Below, one piece after another: positions 21,081-33,074 of a stretch of 64,000 nt of DNA. Origin of the DNA: Nitzschia sp. DOCU1 (lineage: Eukaryota > Bacillariophyta > Bacillariophyceae > Bacillariales > Bacillariaceae). A model generated the notes under the pieces. The model saw nothing but the letters and a program-made list of their open reading frames with translations. It had not been told where the DNA came from and did not search any database. Within the stretch, counting starts at the first letter, position 1. Every line of letters begins with the position of its first letter. The translations under genes were made by a program, and so were the position numbers. Where the stretch lies: the NCBI GenBank assembly GCA_951394045.1, contig OX595999.1:1-64000 (forward strand), read 5' to 3'.

Positions 21081-22748
21081 CTACTTCTTTCCATCCATCG
21101 CCCACTTGACAGCATTCTTGCATCCATCATACAACCCGATTTTATTGGCCTGCAACACTTGTTCATTCATGCTCACCAATAGATCTGGCGTGGTCAAAAA
21201 CAAGTCAATGTATCGCATCGCATCGCTCAATTCGCGTGCTTCCAAAGTTCCATCTCCCACTTCAGCCGCACGACGGGCCGAATCGGCTTCATGATCTCCG
21301 ACACGACGAATATGTAACTTGGGCAAAGGATAAAAGGCTAGTTCGGAGGGTTTGCACGTCAAGACGTCTGCCACGCGACCCAAAATGTCCGTGGTGGCCA
21401 CGGCCGGGAAATATTCTTCAAAGGCAAACAACGTGACAGCCTTGGGAGGTTCCTTGCCTTGCAATAAAGCTTTTTGAAAGTCATAAACGCCTTGGGTGGT
21501 AGTGACGGTATCATAATCCAATTTGCACTTGGCCAAAACGTCGACAAAGGCAGTTTTCATATGTTCATGGTCGCCCGCGTTCAAAAACAATTGAAGTTTT
21601 CCTGCTTTGACCAAATCTTGAATTTGTTCAATCAAATTGACAATAAAGGTCTTTTGCGCACCCGCTCCACCGACAGGAATCAAGAGACGACGAGGCTTGT
21701 CCGTCTTGGCACGAGCGATACGAGCCGCACAATCCTGCGCCAGATTCTTGACTAGCCCGGTAGGGCACCAATGTCCCGCTAAAGCAACCTGGTCGGGCTG
21801 AACTCCCATTCTCAAAAAGCTTTGATAGTTGACAGGCCCTTGTGTCAAATTGAGTGTCTTGGGAACGACCAAGAACCATTGAGGATAATTGTCCACCACC
21901 AAGTTGATGACATTCTTAAAGCCGGCAGCCGCACAGGTCAGGGCACACAGTTGATGTGTCGTAATAATGGGAGTATCCTTGGGGTAAGTCAACAACAAAG
22001 GCATCAAATGGGATGCTTCAAAAGCAGCGATACGAAGTCCATTGGCGTCGCCTTGTTTCATGGCCTGTTTGTGAATGATAGGAGTACAGTATAAGCTGGG
22101 TCGTTCTTCTATTTGTAACGACGACGGGTTGACCCCAAGAAATAGAAACGAGCTCTCACGGCTTACCTTGCCCCACAGATACTCCACAGGTCCTCCAATT
22201 TCGGTAGACAATCGACTCATTTTACTATAGATAGTATCGGCTGATCCAATCAACTTGCTTTCCTCCGACTCGATGTTGATCAAATCATGAAAAATGGTAG
22301 TATATCCTTGCTCCAACGCCCAGCTACACGCCGAATACGCCAAACGATGATGTCCAAAGCCCATGCGAATGGTAGCCACAACCAATGTTTTCTTCTGCTT
22401 GAGCAAGTCCTCGACGGGAATCGCTTTGTCCTCAGCTTTGCCGCTTCCCACCGCCCTGGACACATAGAGGCCTTCCACGTGGGGCGATTTAGTGCACTCC
22501 AGCGCAATCGGCGTAGTCGAGGCTTGTCGACTTCCAATGCGTAGCTTATTGACTAGAGCCACCTTCAACTTGTCGGGTGGATTGTGAGGACCGACAAAGT
22601 CGTCAATGTCACATTGAGAGGGACCCGTCTTAAGTTTGGCATATGCAGATTCCGCCCAGGGAAGCAATACCAGATAATAAGTCGCCGCGGCAAGAGCACC
22701 CAAGGTGCCTAGGGCGAGGCCCAGATAGTACAAGACGTCTGGAATCAT
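21081..22748 (-). CDS. Membrane-anchored GT-B-like protein, unassigned
   Basis: From the ATG at 22748 the unspliced frame gives 555 residues. A GTAAGC...ACAG segment of 102 nt (22166-22065) has good splice sites; removing it gives 521 residues and joins LWGK to AMKQG. I favour splicing because the removed 34 residues look out of place. There is an N-terminal membrane helix (about residues 5-28). The motif VATIRMGFGHHRLAYS recalls the GGGH-type nucleotide-sugar loop of MGDG-synthase/MurG GT-B enzymes. A later VGGAGAQ loop fits a second Rossmann half. I cannot name a substrate. It is divergent from the solute-binding protein gene, 707 nt apart. Confidence 0.75.
   Translation of the reverse strand: MIPDVLYYLGLALGTLGALAAATYYLVLLPWAESAYAKLKTGPSQCDIDDFVGPHNPPDKLKVALVNKLRIGSRQASTTPIALECTKSPHVEGLYVSRAVGSGKAEDKAIPVEDLLKQKKTLVVATIRMGFGHHRLAYSACSWALEQGYTTIFHDLINIESEESKLIGSADTIYSKMSRLSTEIGGPVEYLWGKVSRESSFLFLGVNPSSLQIEERPSLYCTPIIHKQAMKQGDANGLRIAAFEASHLMPLLLTYPKDTPIITTHQLCALTCAAAGFKNVINLVVDNYPQWFLVVPKTLNLTQGPVNYQSFLRMGVQPDQVALAGHWCPTGLVKNLAQDCAARIARAKTDKPRRLLIPVGGAGAQKTFIVNLIEQIQDLVKAGKLQLFLNAGDHEHMKTAFVDVLAKCKLDYDTVTTTQGVYDFQKALLQGKEPPKAVTLFAFEEYFPAVATTDILGRVADVLTCKPSELAFYPLPKLHIRRVGDHEADSARRAAEVGDGTLEARELSDAMRYIDLFLTTPDLLVSMNEQVLQANKIGLYDGCKNAVKWAMDGKK
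22065..22166 (-). other. Candidate 102-nt in-frame intron
   Basis: The minus strand reads CAAG|GTAAGC at 22166 and ACAAACAG|GCC at 22065. The length is divisible by three and there is no stop codon, so retention would add 34 residues without breaking the protein. Confidence 0.7.
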
Positions 22749-23455
22749 GTTTGTTATTGTGGTTGTCTTTACTGTGATCTATGATCTTCGGACACAAAAT
22801 GACCTCTCTCTTCGACGATGAGAGTTGAAATGGATCCGTCGCGTCGTGCTTCTCGCCATTCTCGCAAAACTCGCGTGCTTCTTGGCATTCCTTTCTTCTT
22901 GGCATGAGAATCTGCGACGTGTCACGCGCGCGCCTGCCTGAAAAATTCGACCGTTGATTTTCTTAGGGCAAGCTCAACGCATCTATTGGCGGACTCATTG
23001 GAATAACATGGGGAGAACCGTCGACGCACGCACCACGGCGATGGGAGACGACGCGGTTTTCCTTCCATCGCCAATGGCATCCATCCTCTCTCATCATGTC
23101 GTGATAAAATCTACGGTAGTAATAGCTATGCCGCTACTGCCTAGCTGATCCAAGGGAGCCTACTACTAGTAGTGCCAAATGATTTGCTGTTATGATAGTA
23201 TGTATTCCGGGCTATGGCTTGGAAGATCCTGCTGGGGTCATTCATCAGAAGTCATTGTTACTATTGGTCATGACATTGGTGCGACATTATGAATGAACCA
23301 GTATCCGGGCCAAAGAGAAGCCTTCCTATCCTTCCTCACATTGTTGTGTTGTTGGACAACAACAACGGGCCACCATGGCATTCGAAACACATCTGACACA
23401 TAATCTCTGGTGATGCGGTAGTGAATCAACAATAGCTCCATTATCTACTGAAACC
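22749..23455. other. Divergent intergenic region
   Basis: This is the shared upstream region of the minus-strand GT-B-like gene and the plus-strand solute-binding gene. It has a CTACTACTAGTAGT palindrome-like motif near 23160. No gene is seen. Confidence 0.5.
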
Positions 23456-26400
23456 ATGGCAAGAACACAAGTTAAGCAAGTGGGAGAGGATGGCGGAAAC
23501 TCGTCGGACCATGATGACAACATTGGAGCATCTGCTCGAAGTACTGAATCCGACCGCAAATTAACCCCCCAAGAATTGAAGGAACGTCTTTCCATGTCCA
23601 ACGACGATGCTGATTCGTCAGAATCAGATAGCAGCGGAGATAGTGCCTTAATTGCAAGAACCTCCCTGAAATTTGGGGTGGATGACACGAGACGACGAAA
23701 TTCTCATTTGGCCATGTCACCCAAAACCGTTCGAAGAGTCTCGGCGGCATCGGCATCTCGGATATTGCAATATCGGTTGGAACAACAACAAAATCAAAAT
23801 CAGGGCGATCTATTGGATTCTGAATACGAGTCGTCCTTTGGCTATCAACCCCATCTGCCTTCGGCGACAATGACTTTTCCTGATGCGGCTACGTCGGATT
23901 CTGACGATGCCCAAGGATCACCACATTTACCCCAATATGAAGAGCCTCCGCTACGAGGGCAGCACGGCTCGCCTCACACGTCCTCCCTTAGGGCGTCGGC
24001 CATTTTGAGATTGACAAGGGACTCGGAAGCGGATGGGACGACGACTTGCTTCTCACGAAGCTCTTCAGCTGGAAGCATGATGAGTCGAGATGATAGCAAG
24101 TCAACGAATCAACAGCAACTAGAGGATCAGTCGAGTCCTTTAACAGATGCTGTTAACAAAATCAATTGTACTATTGATGATGCGGATTCGGATCTGGTTC
24201 GAAGGGGGGTTCTTGTTGTTAATGGAGATGAGCAAGGTCTGAACAATGCTTCTTCTGCGGACAATCTGCCCAAGAATCATCGACCAAGAACAAATGGACG
24301 TGGGGCTCGCAAGAATTCCAATCTGGGCTTGACGCCTGACGAAGCGGAACAAGTGGCGGGTCTCGCACAACAAGAGGCGTTAGAAGCAGTATTGAGCTCA
24401 AGGGGTTTGAATGAGCAGGTCTCGGCAAACGCTCATCGCCTTACCAAAGCCCAGCTGGAAGCAAAACGACAAGCTCTTGCCGATCGAGCACTCAAGGATA
24501 GCGGGACGACAATTGCTGCATCCATGATTCCAAGGACTTCTACTACTGGACAAGGGGCTGATGCAGATGCGGTATCTGCGTCTGTTGTACGACTACCTCC
24601 ACCAACGGAAGCTTCTTATCGGATTGCAAAGAATTTAAGAAAGAGCTCGGAAGAAAATGAGCAGCAAGTGGCTGCTGCGGCGGCAGCGACCCGTGCCGTA
24701 AGCGACGCTTTTCGATCGACCACTGAAGACGACGAAGTGGGGTCGGCGGGTTGTGACGGCACTAGCAATACAGCCGACGGATCTCGTTCCACTAGGAATA
24801 CGCGAGCGCCAACTGTGGCATCATCAGACAGTACTGCGGCTTTGGCGAGTGGTGGCGAAGACCCTGTCATTGAAAATCGAGCGATTTCCATGACGGGGGC
24901 GATTCGAGTACGAGGCATCAATTATCGACACACTGAAGATCCGACGAGAGGAGCCGAATGGGACTCGGCGTCGGAGCATCATGCGTCAGAACCATTTTCC
25001 CTCGGCGATTGGGTGGATCCTCATCCCGATCAAGATGCCAGTGATCGTGGTAGAAGGAGAGAATCATTCTTCCAGAGGACACTTAAAACTCCCATACAGG
25101 CAGAACGTGTAGATAGCGTGGCCAGCGAAGAAGACGGTGCCGCAAAACGCGAACTACAAGAACGAGTCGATGCCCTTGAGCGGCAACTGAGCAATCCCCA
25201 CAATGCATGGGCGTTCTTCGGAGGCGGTCCTGTCAATAGCTCCGCTGTCGTCTCGGCAACTTCGGTTCAATCTCTTGCCGACGACGATGACTTCGGGGGA
25301 TTAGATGCCAGTGGGAGGAGTATGCCTCCTCGAAGTTCTGATCGGCAAATGGCGCGTCGCTACTATGACGAAGACAAGCAACAGCGCTGTTCGATTTGGT
25401 GGTGGCCGGCTGGAGTTTGCTGCTTGTTCATTACGATTGGTGCGATTGTGGCTATCGTAGCCGCTACTGGCAAAGGCGACGATTCTTTGGTCTACACAAA
25501 AGACCAAGAGTCGAACAACAATACTGGTGCTGCCCCGGCCTTGGCACCCGTCGTTCCTTCTCCCACGCTTCCCGGGAATGGAAGCATTTCGCTGCCTACT
25601 CTGGATATCATTCGGCAACGAGGCTTCATTCGATGCCGAACCGAAGAATTTGAGCGAGAGAAAGGGTCCGGATTCAGTTTGGATCTGGTAAGTACTACTA
25701 GAAAGTATGATGGGATAGACCCACTCTTGTGCAATCTCTTCTCATAATTCTCCTGGTTTCTGTTCTCGTACCACCCAGTGCCGCGCTTTATCGGCTGCCA
25801 TTTTTGATGGAGATTGGAATCGAACCCAGTTTCCCGTCGTCCCGTGGGGCGACCAATGGAAGTTGATCGCGAACGGAGAACTGGATATTTCCACTTCTCA
25901 AGCTACTTACACAATGGAACGAGACATCCAAATGGGCATGGCATTCACAACACCCTACCTCTATACCGGACTTCTGTTTGCTGGACTACCGGAAATGGTT
26001 GATTGTGCTGAACAAGGCGAGACACTCGCTGGAAACTGTAGAGATCTCGCGGTTTGCGTCATAGCTGGCACTACTACCGAAACCTCTGTTCGAGAGCATT
26101 TGGAAGGCGCTGTGACCAAGACCGTTTCTGATAGTCCCGAACTCATTTCAGCGTTTATGGATGGATCATGTAACGTGTTCACGGATGATTCTACTTATAT
26201 CATCTTGGCCGAGCGAAACTTACGAGATGCCGGCTACGACGGAGACTTCCAGTACGGAAGCACTCTCTTTTCGAAAGAGCCACTTGCCATGGTGACACGA
26301 GAAACGGATCCCGAGTTTGGAGACTTTTGCGAATGGATCTTGAATGCTCTGATAACAGCAGAGGCCATGAATATAACTCAAGCATCGGCCAATTCGTTCC

Positions 26401-27248
26401 CTACGACGGCCTTGTTTGGTCCTGAATACGAGAGCATGTTCATTCATGCCTTGGGTGCAGTTGGGAACTATGGCGAGATGTACGAGCGTCACATTCAAAA
26501 GCTCATTCCTCGAAGCGGGATGAATTTAATCAATCAAGGCGATAGTGGTCTCTTGTATTCCAATCCATTCGGGGACATCAGTCTCGATGATTCTTCCGTG
26601 GCTATTATCTCTGGCAGTATGCTCGACTCGGTGGAAGCTCGAAATATAGTCGTTTGTGGGGTTCTCGCCGATCGACCTTGGCTCGGAATTGTCAACGATG
26701 CCTTTTCGGGTTTGGACGTTGAGTTTTGTCGGGCACTCTCGGCCGCCAAGTTTGGTGGAAATTCAAATCAGCTTGCCATCGTCAAGTATGATACTTTGGA
26801 ACATGGTTTTGCCGCACTCGATCAAAAGATCATTGACGTATTCGCTAGCGTTCCGTCGACCATGACGATTGACGTGCACGAAGCCTCGACGGGAGCCGGC
26901 TATGATCTCAGCCCCCCTTACTTTTACGACCCACTTTCCGACTCGTCCTACGTCTTTGCTACGAGGCAAGACGATCCACAATGGTCCAACTTTGTCCGCT
27001 GGACGATTTGGTCGACTATTTACGCCGAAGAACAAGGCATTTCCTCCGAGGACGCGGCCGACTTGCCTACGGTGGATTTGTTTGGGCCGCGCCATGTGCA
27101 AATGTTTCGATTCATCAATCTGGACCTGGGCAACTATGGCGACATGTATGAACGCACTCAAGAAACCCTGATTCCGCGTTCAGGAAGGAATCTACTAAAT
27201 TCTGGCGGCCCAATACTCCTCGCTCGACCTCAAGACTTTGGATTTTGA
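23456..27248 (+). CDS. Membrane-anchored protein with two solute-binding domains
   Basis: Two exons (23456-25687 and 25779-27248) give 1233 residues. Residues 1-640 are Ser/Asp/Gln-rich and largely disordered, probably cytosolic. One membrane helix follows a Trp-rich edge (about 644-669). The C-terminal part holds two copies of a bacterial type-3 extracellular solute-binding (amino-acid ABC receptor-like) domain. The first starts near residue 719 (FIRCRTEEFE) and the second near 1031 (NIVVCGVLADRPWLG). Both include FCRALSAA-like or LCRALSAA-like helices and end in LGNYG/VGNYGxMYER...LIPRSG. The topology suggests a type II membrane protein sensing or scavenging small solutes outside the cell. 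There is no transporter or kinase domain in the chain. Confidence 0.88.
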
Positions 27249-27431
27249 TTTTGACGAGAGTTCTTTGCCAGAAAGCTATAGTACACACTTTACATGTTGA
27301 TGTCATTATTAGTCAGAGTAGGGAGTAGCAGTGACTTTGGTACGGGTCATGTTCAAAGAGATCACCGGTTGCGTCTGTAGCTGCAATGATGACTTCTTTG
27401 TCTTTACACATGTTAGAACAAGCTAGATAGA

Positions 27432-28739
27432 TTATCGCAATTCAACTCCCAAGTCTTTTGCCAACGTTTCTCGCAATTGTTCTTGCAAGACATCAATTTC
27501 TGCGTTGGTCAAGGACCGATCCATGGATCGATAGGTAATCCGATAACAATGCGATTCTCTCAACGTTTTGGGATGACAAAAGTCATCTACCAATTCGACT
27601 TGCTCCACTAAATCACCCGCAACTTGTCGCGTCATATCCAACAAGTCATTGACATGAAAACGTTTATCGGACGGTAACCAAAAACTGACATCTTTGAAAC
27701 AAGGTGGATATTTCGAATAGGGTTGAAATCGAGTCATTTCGCCTTGTTGAAATTGATTCCAAAATCGTTCATCGGTCGACCAAAACAATCGTATATCAGG
27801 AATATCAAACAAGACCATGGCTAGTCTCTCCAGACCTAATCCAAACGCCCATGCTTTCTTGTCTCCGAGTCCTGCTTGTTGTAATATGCGGGGTTGCATA
27901 ACCCCGCATCCCAAGACTTCTAGCCATTCTCCTTGATAATCAATTTCTAACTCCAAAGAAGGATGCGTAAAGGGAAAGTATTCGTCTTGCCATCGACACT
28001 TTGTAGGACCAAACAAGTGATTCGCCAAGCCTTGAAGTGTGGATTGTAAATCTTGTAATATTTCTTGTTCACTCCAGGTCTCGTCAAATACTTTGACGCC
28101 TTCCATTTGATGAAAAATGGGATAGTGCGACTTGTCAATATCATCTCGTCGATAGACATCGCCCGTACACAGAAATTGCGTGTAACCTTGCCTCAATAGC
28201 TCCGACTGATGTGCTGAGGTATGCGTTCGTAAACACGTCGTCTGGTCCAGATAATACGTGTCGGAAGGGCTCCGACTGACATGATCGGCTGGAATCAGGA
28301 GGGAATCGAAATTTGCCTGCGTCGAAACAATGGGCGACAAACTATCCTTGGCCACAAAGTCGTTGCCAAAATAGTCTTCAATCTTGTGTTTAATAGTGTG
28401 CAGTGGATGCGGCGGCATTTGATAGAGTTTGACTTCCCTGAGGACTTTTTCGGCAATATGAGGTGGCACATTGGATTCGTCAGGGTTCCTGGTAAAGATG
28501 GAAGGGTCAATAGTAGGCGTAGTAGTAGAAGTAGACGACAGTCGACGATGACTTTGATAGGTATCATGGTTGCCTTTGCTGTTGCTGTTGAGTAGATGTG
28601 ATAACGACGGCGGCTGCAACGACAACGACGACACCCCCACGTTTGTTCCCAGCAGCCTTCCTAGTTCTCGTCGACGAAGATCCGTGCCAGCACCTCGTCC
28701 ATAGAGCCGTGGTAGCCGCGTCAACAAGGATCGATTCAT
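27432..28739 (-). CDS. FARS2: Phenylalanyl-tRNA synthetase, organellar monomeric type
   Basis: A single exon of 435 residues. An N-terminal extension of about 65 residues (Arg/Ser-rich, few acids) fits a mitochondrial or dual plastid targeting peptide. The class II catalytic core follows: motif 2 region YRRDDIDKSHYPIFHQMEG and motif 3 AFGLGLERLAMVLF. The C-terminal ferredoxin-fold anticodon-binding domain starts at about KYPPCFKDVSFWLP and ends the protein. Length matches mitochondrial PheRS (about 415-450). It charges tRNA-Phe in organelles. It is convergent with the solute-binding gene (183-nt gap) and divergent from the sulfate-activation fusion. Confidence 0.96.
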   Translation of the reverse strand: MNRSLLTRLPRLYGRGAGTDLRRRELGRLLGTNVGVSSLSLQPPSLSHLLNSNSKGNHDTYQSHRRLSSTSTTTPTIDPSIFTRNPDESNVPPHIAEKVLREVKLYQMPPHPLHTIKHKIEDYFGNDFVAKDSLSPIVSTQANFDSLLIPADHVSRSPSDTYYLDQTTCLRTHTSAHQSELLRQGYTQFLCTGDVYRRDDIDKSHYPIFHQMEGVKVFDETWSEQEILQDLQSTLQGLANHLFGPTKCRWQDEYFPFTHPSLELEIDYQGEWLEVLGCGVMQPRILQQAGLGDKKAWAFGLGLERLAMVLFDIPDIRLFWSTDERFWNQFQQGEMTRFQPYSKYPPCFKDVSFWLPSDKRFHVNDLLDMTRQVAGDLVEQVELVDDFCHPKTLRESHCYRITYRSMDRSLTNAEIDVLQEQLRETLAKDLGVELR

Positions 28740-29199
28740 TTTGCTAATCTAGCTAGAGAGGTATGAGCTCATCGACGGGTAATAGTCGAAGCAAAGGCGG
28801 GCTGCTACTCTAGAGGACACGAAAAGATGGGCTTTTTTCACCATTGTGTGGGGACTTCAAAGAAGATGCAAGATCTTGTGTGGTGGCGCGGTAAATGACC
28901 GTACGTACGGCGTCCGTGTTGACATCAGCATGACGTGTCCCGGAATCTGGAGTTTCTCTGAAGCAAAAGATTTGGAATAGCGGAAGCATTGGCTAAAGTT
29001 TTCAACGAAAGCGTCGCCCGCCCGCCCACCTCTGCTTCCAAGGCGGCCCACGAGAGGAATGACCGTCCCGCCCTACGGCGCTACGACGACGACAATGACA
29101 GCCGCCGATCGGGATCCATCGCATCTTTTCGAGTGGCATTGCTACTTGTGAGAGTAGTTGTTGTTCGTTGTCTTCGTGTATCAACAACGAATTGCGAGC
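28740..29199. other. Divergent promoter region, FARS2 / sulfate fusion
   Basis: This 460-bp region contains the starts of two divergent genes. It has a palindromic CGTACGTACG near 28900. No coding feature is seen. Confidence 0.5.
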
Positions 29200-32100
29200 A
29201 TGGCAAAGTACGCCTATGCTCCCTTGTCGATTGTAAGTAGTAGTTGCTGTCATAGTTGTGGATGATGAGATGTGATGGATGTGCTTTGACACAAGTTTCT
29301 CACAAGCAAGCGCCGTCGTCAAAGGACCAGCAACGCCGTCGGGCAAATGCTGGCAAAACGACTCATGACGATGATGAAGATCAGCTAGTGCAAGAACGCA
29401 TGCCCATGTGTGTCGGCATTTGTGTGCTGCTGGCTATCGTTTACGTGTTGAGTCGCACGGGCGATCCCGATGTCCTGTTGAACAATAAAGTGCCGGTTGC
29501 CCCGCACAATAACATGCGATCCGAAGTTCAGCCGGCTCCATTTGCTCCATTGCCAGCTCCAGCATTAGCTACTACTACTAGTACTGCTAGTGGTGGTGCT
29601 GATGGGGCCCATGAAGTCTGGCCCAAGCCGGGTGCTGCTAGTACCACTACTACTACTACCACCACCAGTGCCGCTGCTGCCACTTCCTCGACTGTCATTG
29701 CCCCTCCGCCCCCTGCCAAGGATTGCGATTGTCCTAGTAATCCTCAAGATCCTCAAGAACTCATGGCTACATTACGTGCCGAAGCCTTGGCCAAGGTACA
29801 ACCTCGGATCATCGAATGTGCCGCCGCTGAAGATGGAGGTTCTCAGGCGGCTTGTCATTTGCCCAAGAAGCAACGCTTTGCCGCCCTGGGTCAAAAAGGT
29901 GCGACTCTCTGGATGACGGGATGTAGTGGATCCGGAAAGACTACCATTGCTACTGCTCTAGAAGATTTGCTAGTCAAGCAATATGGCAAGCACGTCTATC
30001 GTTTGGATGGAGACAATTTGAGGACGGGACTCAATCGCGACTTGACTTTTACCGAAGCCGATCGAGCCGAATCCGTTCGTCGTACGGGAGAACTAGCCAC
30101 ACTCTTTTCCGATGCAGGTGTCATTACCTTGGTGGGTTTGATTTCGCCCTATCGTGAAGATCGTGACCTTGTCCGCAAGCGCCATGAAGATCAAGGCATT
30201 CCCTTTTATGAAGTCTTTTTGGATGTCCCTGTCGATGAACTCAAAGCGAGAGACCCCAAGGGACAATACGCCAAAGTGGAATCAGGAGAACTCAAACATT
30301 TTACGTGTATTGATGATCCTTACGAAGAACCCCTAGCGGCCGAGATTACACTCAAGACGCATCAACTCGAGATTCAAGATTCGGTCAATATTCTCTTTAG
30401 AAGATTGGAACGTGACGGCATTCTCATGGGAGCCCCTAAAGTGACTCCACCAGGATTGCCGAATCCCGATGGAGATGTCATGATTGATTTGCATGTCAAA
30501 CCCGAAGAACGCGCCCAGAAGATGCAAGAAGCTGCCGGTTTGCCCAAAGTCTTACTTACAGATATCGACTTGAACTGGTTGCAAACCATTGGAGAAGGGT
30601 GGGCAGCACCCCTCAAGGGGTTCATGCGAGAAGGTATTCTCTTGGAAACGCTTCACTTTAACTCGATTTTGATTGATCCCTTCAATGTGACTGGAAATCA
30701 ATTGCGTCTCGAACAAAAGACAGACTTTGATCACTTTCCAGAGTTCCCGCCCAATCGACGAGTCAACATGCCCATTCCCATTACTCTCAGTTGTACGGAA
30801 TTCACCAAGGCTCGCATCGAAGAATCCTCCAAGACGGACGTTGCTCTAGTGACACGCATGGGCAAGACGGTTGCTATTATGCGCAATGTGGAAATTTACA
30901 ACAATCGCAAGGAAGAAATTGTTACCCGCATGTTTGGAGTGATCGATCCCGATCATCCTTATATTCACAACATTTACATGGGCGGCGATTACTTGTTGGG
31001 CGGTGAAATTGAACTGTTGGATCGTATTCGATACAATGATGGATTGGATCAATGGCGCAAGACTGTGGCCGAACTACTGGCGGAATTTCAAGAAAAGGGC
31101 GCCGATACTGTCTATGCCTTTCAGACTCGTAACCCGACTCATGCGGGTCATGCTTACTTGATGCGATCGGCGGGAGAAGATTTGAAACGAAAGGGATATC
31201 AAAAGCCAATCTTGTGGTTGAGTCCTCTAGGAGGATGGACCAAGTCGGACGATGTGCCCTTGGACGTTCGCGTCAAGCAACACGAACAAGTCCTGAATGC
31301 TGGCTTGACTCATCCCGGTGGATTGGATCCCGCCACGACTGTCATGGCTATTTGGCCAGCCCCCATGGTCTATGCTGGTCCCACCGAAGTTCAATTCCAT
31401 GCCAAGTCGCGACGATGTGCCGGGGCGTCCTATTTCGTCGTTGGCAGAGATCCAGCCGGTATGAAGGGATCGGCCAATGCGGTTGCTCATCCCGACGATG
31501 ACTTGTACGATGGCAATCATGGCCGTTATGTATTGCAAAACTCGCCTGGTATCGGCGACATGAAGATGTTGTCCTTTGTCAAGGTCATGTACGACATTAC
31601 CGATAACGTCATGAAGATTCCTGATCCCGATCGACCCAATGACTTTATCAGCATTTCCGGATCCAAGATGCGATTGCTAGCACGCAATGGAGCCGTTCCT
31701 TGTCCAGCCGACGACATTCCGACCGATTTGGTGGCGGCGAATTGTGTGCCGTCTGGATTTATGGTCCCCAAGGGATGGGATGGTGTCGTGGACTATTACA
31801 AGAACATTGAAGATACTACTCGTTGGATTCCGTGGAGTCAACCACATGAACAAGCTCCAGTTGCCGCTGACACGCAACACGAAGGAAGCTTTGGCTTTTC
31901 TACCTTTTCCTTGACTTCGACCAAGTACACGAGCTGGTGGCACGATGTCCCCTTGCGTCCTTCGGGAGAAGCAGACGATTCCCTTGTGGTCAATATGGTT
32001 ACGGAAATTCCAATGTACATGACCGCCAAGATGGAAGTCACCAAGGATGCTCCCAAGAATGTCATTCGACAGGATATTAACAAGGACGGCTCGCCTCGCT

Positions 32101-32621
32101 ATTACACTTACGGTACGCCCTTTTTCAATTATGGATTGATTCCACAAACGTGGGAAGACCCTGACCTGAAGAGTTCGGCTGGACATGGCGGCGACAATGA
32201 TCCGATTGATATCATCGAGTTTGGAGCCGGTCCCCTGGAAATGGGCAGCATCACTCCTTGCCGCATCATTGGTTCCCTCGAGTTGATTGACGAGGGCGAG
32301 ACAGACCACAAAATCATTTGTATCGCATTGAGCGATCCGGATGCCTCTCGTATCCATTCCTTGTCGGATCTAGATTCGGTCAAGCCTGGTACGGTCGACA
32401 AGTTCAAGGATTGGCTCAAGCGTTACAAGACGAGCGACGGAAAGCCCGAGAATAGTTTGGCCTCGGAGACGCCTCGTACCGCTATGGAAGCCTTGGCTGT
32501 GGTACGTGAAGTCTATGAAAGCTGGCGAAAACTATGTGGCAAGGATGGATCCTATCGTTCTAGCTTATCAAGCAAGACGGAAGACTTTTGGTTGGCCAGT
32601 CCCAATTGTCGGGGAGGTTAA
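29200..32621 (+). CDS. APS kinase / ATP sulfurylase / pyrophosphatase fusion
   Basis: I propose two exons: 29200-29232 (MAKYAYAPLSI) and 29307-32621, joined across GTAAGT...ACAAG, giving 1115 residues. The short first exon is inferred; no other good upstream ATG fits the frame. A membrane helix lies near residue 49 (MCVGICVLLAIVYVL). APS kinase has the P-loop GCSGSGKTT at about 216. ATP sulfurylase has QTRNPTH at 617-623. A family I soluble inorganic pyrophosphatase has DNDPID at 974-979. The protein would activate sulfate to APS and PAPS while removing the pyrophosphate that inhibits the reaction. Such triple fusions are known from stramenopiles. The sulfotransferase at 34876-37002 is a plausible consumer of its PAPS. 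Confidence 0.95.
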
Positions 32622-33074
32622 AGTTTGAGAACAAAACAGAGAAAAAGAGACAAAGAATCAAAGGAAACGATATTAGTAATACATGAACGGAAGTCATTCC
32701 CCTAGTTAGGCATTGCTGCCATGACAAAAAACTAATAGTAGAGTAGAGGAAAGAGGTTTTTTGGTCCCTTTCGTGCTCGCTGTTGAAAAGTCCAGAGGCG
32801 CGTCGGTAGAGAAGCCCAACAAAGACGCAAAGAAGGGCGAACAGAACATTAGAATGTCGTGTACGACACATTTGCTTAACAATTCTTTAGCCGGGGAATA
32901 CCCTCTGACAAATCATCATGTCAATTTGGCGAAAGCGTCCTGCACCAACCATCATCCACTCATTTTGATGGCCATCGTCGGATGAAGGCAAGATACGATG
33001 AAAGCGATGGCCACAATGGATGGATGCATTTCCCTTCACACATTGCCCATTTGCTCATGTATTAGATTGTAGAA
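32622..33074. other. Intergenic stretch, nothing recognised
   Basis: This is short spacing between two plus-strand genes. I see no convincing frame or structure. Confidence 0.5.
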
